Shown piece after piece: positions 1 to 4,867 of a DNA stretch of 7,717 bases. Position 1 is the stretch's first letter. Every line of letters starts with the position of its first letter. The notes under the pieces were generated by a model, which was not told the origin of the DNA, searched no databases, and worked only from the letters and a program-made list of their open reading frames with translations. Made by a program: the position numbers and the translations under genes. Where the stretch lies: the NCBI GenBank assembly GCA_030745955.1, contig JASLNQ010000011.1, positions 1 through 7,717 of the forward strand, read 5' to 3'. The DNA is from Dehalococcoidia bacterium. Its GTDB lineage: Bacteria; Chloroflexota; Dehalococcoidia; UBA1151; UBA1328.

Positions 1-2
1 TG

Positions 3-1148
3 CTCGTTTATTTCCTGGTCAGGTGGGGTTATTTCGCCGTCCGCATACGCCTTGTTTTGCCGAACCAGGAAATTGCCACACATGAAAAATTGCGAAAAAA
101 CCCAGGTCGCCGACGGCACGGACCAACCACAGAGGCCGAGTTCATCGATGCCGAGGAAGCCGACGAAGAGCTACTCCCCGACGACCGGGTGATCGGCATT
201 TTCCACAACGGGGAAGCCGCCGCCTATCCACTCGCGGCGCTGGCCACGCGGGAAACGTCGAACGAAGAGTTTGGCGACGAACCGATAACCATTTCCTGGT
301 CGCCGGTCACCTACTCGGTACGCGCCTTCCTCGCGCGGGCGGGCAACGTCCCGGCGTTGAACCTGGGACGCCACACGCACACCGTTTTCAATTCGCCCCT
401 GATGCCCGATGAAACCGGGAGCGGGTTCGTTCAGTTCATCGGGCAGGCGGTCGTCGGTGACCTGGCGGGTTGGACACTTGAGCAGACACCGGTGATCATG
501 ACCACATGGACTGCCTGGAAACACGCCCATCCTGATTCGGAGGTGATGTCGACCGAGGGTGGTGCTGAATTCGATGTCTTCGAACGCTACTACGCCAACG
601 ACAGGAATGGGATCCACACTCTCGCCCCGACCGACAAGCGACTGGACGGCAAAGATGTCGTGCTGGGTCTCGACATCGAAGGCGAGGCAAGGGCTTTCTC
701 CTACCCGGGGCTGATCGATCAACCCCTGGTCGAAGAAACACTCGGGGGCACTCCAATACTGGTTTTGCAGGAACGCTCGTCCGCCACCGCAGTCGCCTTT
801 TCGAGGGCAGTCGGAGGGCGGACGCTGACGTTCAGAGGCCAGACCAGGAACCCCCGTCGTCGCAGTTCCGAAGCAACGACATCGGGCGAGGGCGAACGGT
901 CCAACTACGAGCCGTGGCTCATCAAGGATGACCAGACAGGCTCGACGTGGCGGGCGATCAGCGGAGAGTGTATCGATGGGAAGATGAAAGGTGAGCGGCT
1001 CGATATGCTCCCCGCGATGACCGGGTTCTGGTTCGCCTGGAGCCGTTTCTACCCCACGGCGTCGCTATTCGGTGCGATCGGTGAGTTTTCGGAAGAAACG
1101 CCCGGAGAGGACTCCGAACTGGCGAACGAAAAGGCCGACTCAGCGTGA
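3..1148 (+). CDS. DUF3179 domain-containing protein, 5' end outside the window
   Basis: The function of DUF3179 proteins is not established, so no reaction is proposed. Residues below are numbered from the TTG at 57. Family-like blocks are AAYPLAAL (55-62), ISWSPVTYSVRAF (79-91), GQAVVGDLAGWTLE (129-142), TWTAWKHAHPDSEVMS (150-165), a second block GLDIEGEARAF (204-214), and a C-terminal TGSTWRAISGECIDG (294-308) followed by LPAMTGFWFAWSRFYP. The reading frame stays open to the window edge. The 18 codons before the TTG encode a hydrophobic, aromatic stretch (LVYFLVRWGYFAV) that looks like the end of a membrane helix, and no ribosome binding site precedes the TTG. I therefore treat the gene as 5'-partial, with 57 only as a fallback start. 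An acidic linker (about 28-43) joins the helix to the domain. Oddity: the CPLC-type cysteine pair I recall in this family is replaced by Ser82 and Thr85. The stop overlaps the next gene by 4 bp. Confidence 0.82.
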   Translation, partial: LVYFLVRWGYFAVRIRLVLPNQEIATHEKLRKNPGRRRHGPTTEAEFIDAEEADEELLPDDRVIGIFHNGEAAAYPLAALATRETSNEEFGDEPITISWSPVTYSVRAFLARAGNVPALNLGRHTHTVFNSPLMPDETGSGFVQFIGQAVVGDLAGWTLEQTPVIMTTWTAWKHAHPDSEVMSTEGGAEFDVFERYYANDRNGIHTLAPTDKRLDGKDVVLGLDIEGEARAFSYPGLIDQPLVEETLGGTPILVLQERSSATAVAFSRAVGGRTLTFRGQTRNPRRRSSEATTSGEGERSNYEPWLIKDDQTGSTWRAISGECIDGKMKGERLDMLPAMTGFWFAWSRFYPTASLFGAIGEFSEETPGEDSELANEKADSA

Positions 1149-1840
1149 CTGGACCCGATTCAAATCTCACGGGCATCGTGCTTGGGGGTGGCCGGTCAGA
1201 ACGACTCGGTGGCGGGAAGTCGAAATTATTGATCCACATAGGTGGCAAGCTGGTGCTGGCCCGGGTCGCCGATACTCTCCGACAGGTCTGTTCCGAACTC
1301 GTGCTGGTGGTCCGCCCCGACCAGGAAGACGATGTCCCCGATCTCGGGATCGCCCTGAATATGCATGTCGTCTCGGACACCGATCCGTACGAGGGCCCGC
1401 TCGCTGCGATCCATGCCGGGCTTGCGGCGTCGACCACCCCACTGAGCTTCGTGACCGCTGGCGACCACCCGTTTGTGTCGCGCAGTCTCGTGCAGGCCAT
1501 GGCCGCAGTTGCGGTGTCCGATGGCCCCGGTTCGCCTACGGCCGTGGTGCCACGAACTGAGGGCGTCCTTCACCCGCTCCATGCGGTCTACCCGCGGGAG
1601 CAGTGGTTGCCGTTCTTCGCGCAGGCGCTGTCGAATGGTGATACTTCGCCACGCTGGGTGATCGAGAATGCCCCGGGAGCCGACAGACCACCGCTCATGG
1701 TTTTCACCGACGAAGAGTTGGAGCGAACCGATCCGCGCCGGATCAGCCTGGTTGATATCGACACACCCGAGAACCTGAACCTGGCGCGGACAATCGCCGA
1801 AACCCGGAAGTTCACGCCCCGCCACCACTCGCTGGGCTAG
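1145..1840 (+). CDS. MobA/MocA-like molybdenum cofactor nucleotidyltransferase
   Basis: Members of this family transfer GMP or CMP from the NTP to molybdopterin in the cytoplasm, producing the dinucleotide form of the molybdenum cofactor. The protein has 231 residues, slightly longer than typical MobA (about 190-200). The nucleotide-binding signature G-x-S-x-R-x-G-x-x-K is present as GGGRSERLGGGKSKLL (14-29, Lys25). It is followed by SDTDPYEGPLAAIHAGL (77-93), a metal-binding aspartate in TAGDHPFVS (104-112), PLHAVYP (144-150) and a terminal DIDTPENLNLA (204-214). The GTG start overlaps the upstream TGA stop (GTGA), with a weak AAAAGG at 1129-1134, so translation is probably coupled to the DUF3179 gene. 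MobA (GTP) and MocA (CTP) cannot be separated by eye. A sugar or polyol-phosphate nucleotidyltransferase of the same fold is a less likely alternative. No other cofactor gene or molybdoenzyme is in the window. Confidence 0.82.
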   Translation: MTGPDSNLTGIVLGGGRSERLGGGKSKLLIHIGGKLVLARVADTLRQVCSELVLVVRPDQEDDVPDLGIALNMHVVSDTDPYEGPLAAIHAGLAASTTPLSFVTAGDHPFVSRSLVQAMAAVAVSDGPGSPTAVVPRTEGVLHPLHAVYPREQWLPFFAQALSNGDTSPRWVIENAPGADRPPLMVFTDEELERTDPRRISLVDIDTPENLNLARTIAETRKFTPRHHSLG

Positions 1841-2089
1841 GGCGTTGTCCCCTCTCCCTGCGAGCGAAGCGGGCGCCCCCCTGGGTGCAGGTGACAGCTG
1901 GGCGTTCCAGCACTGAAAAATAACGAAGACCGCGACACAACCCCGGGTCTCTCGGCTCCGATGACTACGCTCGGGATGGGTTACCACGGTTGGCTGCACT
2001 GAACCATTGCGAGGACCGCGAAGGTGAACACAACCAGCTCAGGCCTGACTGAGATCGCGATCGCGCCAGCGTGAACTTCGACAGTCTCC

Positions 2090-2095
2090 TACAAT
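2090..2095 (+). promoter_or_regulatory. Possible -10 box upstream of the amidohydrolase gene
   Basis: TACAAT matches five of six positions of the sigma-70 -10 consensus and lies about 40 bp before the ATG at 2135. The region 16-18 bp further upstream has no convincing -35 hexamer, so this is a weak call based on one box and its position. Confidence 0.25.
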
Positions 2096-2123
2096 CCTGC
2101 CTATCGAACTTGATACCGAACGC

Positions 2124-2127
2124 GGAG
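2124..2127 (+). promoter_or_regulatory. Ribosome binding site of the amidohydrolase gene
   Basis: GGAG lies 7 nt before the ATG at 2135, which is ideal spacing and fixes that start. It is the clearest Shine-Dalgarno sequence among the genes whose starts are visible in the window. Confidence 0.65.
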
Positions 2128-2134
2128 AACCCAA

Positions 2135-3568
2135 ATGCCTGAATACGACCTTTTGATCGCAGGTGGCACCGTGTTGGACCCTGCCAACCACCGGAACGAA
2201 GTCGCAGACATCGCCATCGATAACGGGAAAGTCGTGCGGGTTGAGCCAGAGATCGATCAGGACCTCGCCGCTGCTGTAGTCGACGTAAGCGGACAGTGGG
2301 TCATGCCCGGCATGATCGACGGGCACGTCCACGTAGCGGGGCGCAGGCCGACCTGGGACTCGGCCCTTGGTCACCGGATGCTGGCAATGGCTGGAGTCAC
2401 CACGGCCATCGACTTCGGCGGCACCCCGGAGCAACTTATCGACGGGATCACGCGGAAGGGAGCCGGGCTCAACGTCGGTGGTCTTTTCATCTTCCGCCCG
2501 GGAGACACGATTCCGAACGACGACCCCCAACGTGCCGAGATCAGGGACCTGGTCGCGGCCGCGCTAAGACGTGGCGCCCTCGGCGTGAAAATGTTAGGTG
2601 GGTACAACCCGTTCACGCCCGAGGTGACCGCCAACATCATCGCCGAGTGCAACCAGCAGCGGGCCTACATCGGCTTCCACGTGGGCACGAAAGAGACCGG
2701 AAGCCGGTTGGACGGCCTTCGCGAAATACCCGGGCTGGTCGGCAGCGGCAGGCTCCATGTCGCCCACGTCAACGCCTACACCCGGGGTTCAATCCTCGAC
2801 CCGCTGGACGAGGTACAGGAAGCCCTGTCGCTCCTTACCTCCATGAAGGGCCAACTCAACTCGGAGGTCCACCAGGCGGTGCCCAACGGTACCTCGGGGC
2901 GTTGTGACGCAGACGGCAATGTCAGTGCAAACGTGGCTCAGAACTGCCTGAATCTGCGGGGATACCCGACCACCGCCGACGGTATCAGGCAGGCGATACG
3001 GGATGGGTACGCGTCAGTCATCCGGGAGAAGGACGGTGTCATCGGGCACGCCAGGGGCGACGAGGCGCTGGCGATCTTCGAGGAGTTGCAAACAGACTGC
3101 TCGCTCAGTTTCCCGGTGAACCTGCCCCAGTCGGCAATGCTGCTCACAACGGCGAAAGACGCGGACGGAGACTTCGTTGTCGACGCGGTGGCCTCAGACG
3201 GCGGCTCACACCCCCGGAACATCAACATCGAATCGACGATGGCGCTGGTACGGTTCGGTGCGCTATCGCCTCTCGAGATGGCGATGAAGCTGTCGTGGAA
3301 CCCGTCCCGCATGTTTGGACTCGTCGACAAGGGACACCTCAGCGAAGGGGCCGATGCCGACATCACCGTTGTCGACCCGGATTTGGGCAAGGCCAGCCGT
3401 TCATTCGTGACCGGTGAACCGGTGTTAGTTGACGGCGATGTGGTGGCGAGTGACGGGACTCTGCTGGTCACGGGCGATGGTGAGGTGTCGGCGGCGGCCT
3501 CAGGGTTGTTGCACGAGGTCGTGGACCTGGAAAGAAGCAAGCTGTACGAGGGCTTCACCGGCGACTAG
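2135..3568 (+). CDS. Metal-dependent amidohydrolase, dihydroorotase/hydantoinase-like
   Basis: This is a complete 477-residue member of the amidohydrolase superfamily, whose TIM-barrel enzymes hydrolyse amide or cyclic-amide bonds using one or two metal ions. The N-terminal beta-sandwich motif is LLIAGGTVLDPAN (6-18), then PGMIDGHVHVAG with the HxH metal pair His64 and His66. Lys152 in GALGVKMLGGY is placed like the carbamylated bridging lysine of dihydroorotases and hydantoinases. His182 (GFHVGT) and His208/His211 (LHVAHVNAY) are candidates for the second metal site, and Asp355 (AVASDGGSHP) for the catalytic aspartate. The C-terminal SEGADADITVVDPD (403-416) is the usual returning sandwich strand. 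It stands alone, with no pyrimidine or hydantoin genes beside it, so the substrate is not assignable. Dihydroorotase itself is unlikely: the protein is longer than usual and carries unfamiliar stretches such as 244-280. An N-acyl amino acid deacylase is an alternative. Confidence 0.85.
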   Translation: MPEYDLLIAGGTVLDPANHRNEVADIAIDNGKVVRVEPEIDQDLAAAVVDVSGQWVMPGMIDGHVHVAGRRPTWDSALGHRMLAMAGVTTAIDFGGTPEQLIDGITRKGAGLNVGGLFIFRPGDTIPNDDPQRAEIRDLVAAALRRGALGVKMLGGYNPFTPEVTANIIAECNQQRAYIGFHVGTKETGSRLDGLREIPGLVGSGRLHVAHVNAYTRGSILDPLDEVQEALSLLTSMKGQLNSEVHQAVPNGTSGRCDADGNVSANVAQNCLNLRGYPTTADGIRQAIRDGYASVIREKDGVIGHARGDEALAIFEELQTDCSLSFPVNLPQSAMLLTTAKDADGDFVVDAVASDGGSHPRNINIESTMALVRFGALSPLEMAMKLSWNPSRMFGLVDKGHLSEGADADITVVDPDLGKASRSFVTGEPVLVDGDVVASDGTLLVTGDGEVSAAASGLLHEVVDLERSKLYEGFTGD

Positions 3569-3752
3569 CGTGACTGCGGCAGCGGTCCCGGTTGACTCGC
3601 CGCGGAGATTCCGCCTGACTCAGTGCCTAGGGGGATTTGTCAGCGGGAGTCATCCGGGAGGGTGAGTGTCACCGATGTTCCGCAATCGGAGGTATCCTGC
3701 CGAACTCAGCGGTTCACTCACAGCGGGCGCGAAGAATTTCTCTTCCAGAAGA

Positions 3753-3796
3753 AGGTAATTTTGATGGTCCCAGTGCTGGGTAGAAAGTAATTACCT
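3753..3796. repeat. Nested inverted repeat upstream of the GNAT gene
   Basis: The outer arms AGGTAATT (3753-3760) and AATTACCT (3789-3796) are perfect 8-bp complements. Centred inside them is a second perfect dyad, CCCAG-TG-CTGGG (3769-3780). The element sits in an AT-rich patch about 150 bp before the GNAT start. It could be an operator bound by a dimeric regulator or part of an RNA leader. A poor -35/-10 pair (TTGATG 3761-3766, AGTAAT 3786-3791, 19-bp spacer) overlaps it. The symmetry is observed and the role is inferred. Confidence 0.4.
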
Positions 3797-3828
3797 GCTT
3801 CGTGATCTGCCGCATGCGATCATCCCGT

Positions 3829-3857
3829 TTGCACCTGTCCACCTGATTTGGTCTACT
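3829..3857 (+). promoter_or_regulatory. Weak promoter candidate for the GNAT gene
   Basis: TTGCAC (3829-3834) and TCTACT (3852-3857) are separated by 17 bp, matching three and four positions of the sigma-70 boxes. They lie about 90 bp before the start codon. The match is poor and could be chance. Confidence 0.15.
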
Positions 3858-3934
3858 GACGGGCGGACCAGCCGCCTGCGCCCGCGCCCAGACCTACCTA
3901 ATGTCAGCCACAGCCACGCGTACTCCGCTGATCC

Positions 3935-3942
3935 GGGGGAGA
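3935..3942 (+). promoter_or_regulatory. Ribosome binding site supporting the TTG start of the GNAT gene
   Basis: GGGGGAGA ends 7 nt before the TTG at 3950. An in-frame TGA at 3929-3931 leaves no ATG or GTG upstream, so this purine run decides the TTG as the start codon. Confidence 0.6.
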
Positions 3943-3949
3943 CAGAGCA

Positions 3950-4534
3950 TTGATCGAAGTCACTGAGATTGACCCGAAACAGCTCAAGGAATATGCGACG
4001 ATCCCGATGCGGATTCTTGTTGATTCCCAGTTCCACGTCGAGATCAGGGACCGGGGACTTGGTGGACTGGCCCTGATCGAAGAGCCGGTCTCCCAGCCAT
4101 GGGTCAAGGATTACTACGAGGGTGAACCCCGAGGTGTCGCCAAGTGGCTGGAAATGTTCAACACCAATCACTGGGGATTCTTCCTTGCCCACTCCGGCCG
4201 CGAACTGGTTGGGGGAGCCACCATCGCATCGAAGTCGGATGGAGTGAGCATGCTCGACGGGCGCAGCGATCTGGCCGTACTCTGGGACATTCGCGTGATG
4301 CCGGAGTGGGAGCGGCAGGGGGTCGGCACTGCTCTGTTCCGCCGGGCAGTCGAGTGGAGCCGAACACAGGGGCTTACGCAGTTGAAGATCGAGACTCAGA
4401 ACACCAACGTGGGTGCTTGTCGTTTCTACGCTGAGTTGGGGTGTGAGTTGCGCGGGATCGTCCACCACGCCTACGCCGCAGGGCAGGGGCGATGGGTGGA
4501 CGAGGTTGAGCTTCATTGGTGGCTGGACTTGTAG
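3950..4534 (+). CDS. GNAT N-acetyltransferase, streptothricin acetyltransferase-like
   Basis: This is a complete 194-residue GNAT-family enzyme, which would transfer acetyl from acetyl-CoA to an amine in the cytoplasm. The acetyl-CoA binding motif is clear: LWDIRVMPEWERQGVGTALF (111-130), with the pyrophosphate loop at RQGVGT (122-127). The following segment LKIETQNTNVGACRFY (145-160), the late VHHAYA and the C-terminal VELHWWLDL resemble, from memory, the LETQDxNxxACxFY segment and aromatic C-terminus of streptothricin acetyltransferases (Sat4/StaT type). The PWVKDYYEGE stretch (50-59) also recalls their substrate-side region. The start is TTG with a good ribosome binding site, and an in-frame TGA 19 bp upstream excludes an earlier start. 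It is a single gene between non-coding regions, with no resistance or antibiotic cluster around it, so the natural substrate may be something other than streptothricin. Confidence 0.85.
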   Translation: MIEVTEIDPKQLKEYATIPMRILVDSQFHVEIRDRGLGGLALIEEPVSQPWVKDYYEGEPRGVAKWLEMFNTNHWGFFLAHSGRELVGGATIASKSDGVSMLDGRSDLAVLWDIRVMPEWERQGVGTALFRRAVEWSRTQGLTQLKIETQNTNVGACRFYAELGCELRGIVHHAYAAGQGRWVDEVELHWWLDL

Positions 4535-4686
4535 ATGCCGCTCGGTGGCTATGCGCGTGCTGACGAACCGGTGGTCATCGGATGTGATGCCTTCGCCAGG
4601 AATATCTCCCGCTGCACCAACAGGCGACCCAACAACGGGACTATCCAGAGTTCGGAATCTAGTGGTCGACAACACTCACCTCACCC

Positions 4687-4703
4687 GACGGAGGCCCTCC
4701 GTC
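4687..4703. terminator. Hairpin, possible terminator of the GNAT transcript
   Basis: GACGGAG-GCC-CTCCGTC is a perfect 7-bp GC-rich stem with a 3-nt loop, about 150 bp after the GNAT stop. No T-run follows on either strand, so intrinsic termination would be atypical and the call rests on hairpin strength and convergent context. Confidence 0.35.
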
Positions 4704-4819
4704 CAGAGACCGACGCCAGGGTCTGCCGATGAGGGTGCGCCGCTGCCTGGCGTGCCTGAAACGCGGGATCAAACGGCAAGCTGAAGCACTATCAGAACTC
4801 CCGTTACGCGTCCCACCAT

Positions 4820-4860
4820 CCTCCCGGCGAGGGAGGGAGGACCGGGTACAGGGCGCCCTG
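4820..4860 (-). terminator. Hairpin pair just after the permease stop codon
   Basis: Read on the minus strand, the permease stop (4868-4870) is followed 7 nt later by the perfect 12-bp palindrome CAGGGCGCCCTG (4849-4860), then by a 6-bp stem CCTCCC/GGGAGG with a 5-nt loop (4820-4836). Both are GC-rich and lie where transcription should end. Neither has a T-run, so a T-less terminator or an mRNA 3'-end protective structure is the likely role. Confidence 0.4.
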
Positions 4861-4867
4861 CTATTTC

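Larger units (their letters stand above)
1841..2134. other. Intergenic region with weak hairpin and promoter-like signals
   Basis: This is 294 bp with no plausible gene. It contains a short hairpin GCTGG-GCGTT-CCAGC (1897-1911) that could sit at the end of the upstream transcript but lacks a downstream T-run. It also holds overlapping palindromes GATCGCGATC (2053-2062) and CGCGATCGCG (2056-2065), and a TACAAT hexamer (2090-2095) suitable as a -10 box for the following gene, although no good -35 lies at the normal distance. The segment near 1940-1985, containing TACGCTCGGGATGG, resembles dispersed intergenic repeats I associate with some Chloroflexota genomes. Only one copy is seen here, so that is a hunch. 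Confidence 0.4.
3569..3949. other. Intergenic region rich in inverted repeats
   Basis: No convincing gene lies in these 381 bp between two plus-strand genes. They contain several dyads: GCGGA/TCCGC (3602-3614, 3-nt loop), TGACTC/GAGTCA (3616-3621 with 3647-3652), GTGAGTG/CACTCAC (3662-3668 with 3715-3721) enclosing CCGAT/ATCGG (3672-3689), the nested dyad at 3753-3796, and TGATC/GATCA (3803-3822). None is followed by a T-run, so none is a classic intrinsic terminator. Patch 3731-3800 is noticeably AT-richer than its surroundings. The region could hold the terminator of the amidohydrolase transcript plus the promoter and leader of the GNAT gene. Confidence 0.45.
4535..4867. other. Convergent intergenic region with hairpins
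   Basis: These 333 bp lie between the stops of the plus-strand GNAT gene and the minus-strand permease gene. An ATG directly after the GNAT stop opens a 65-codon frame without a ribosome binding site or recognisable motif, so it is not called. The region instead holds hairpins expected where two transcripts end face to face: 4687-4703, 4820-4836 and 4849-4860. Nothing else is recognised in 4535-4680 or 4704-4819. Confidence 0.45.

Noticed and set aside
1226..1999. 257-codon minus-strand open frame opposite the MobA-like gene
   Set aside because: The opposite strand encodes a protein with clear MobA motifs, and this frame has no recognisable domain. Long antisense frames are expected in GC-rich DNA.
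2057..2064. GCGATCGC, the cyanobacterial HIP1 palindrome
   Set aside because: It is an isolated copy. The gene content does not suggest a cyanobacterium, and an 8-mer like this is expected occasionally in GC-rich DNA.
2296..2907. 203-codon plus-strand frame inside the amidohydrolase gene
   Set aside because: It is an alternative-frame shadow with an Arg/Gly/Pro/His-rich composition typical of out-of-frame GC-rich translation.
3662..3721. Possible tRNA suggested by the 7-bp closing stem GTGAGTG/CACTCAC
   Set aside because: The span is only 60 nt, and there is no T-loop GGTTCGA motif, anticodon arm or CCA-side geometry.
3791..4675. 294-codon minus-strand frame opposite the GNAT gene
   Set aside because: The GNAT reading has definite family motifs and a supported start. 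This frame has none.
4535..4732. 65-codon frame starting immediately after the GNAT stop
   Set aside because: It lacks a ribosome binding site, has low-complexity hydrophilic composition, and overlaps a hairpin likely to act in termination.
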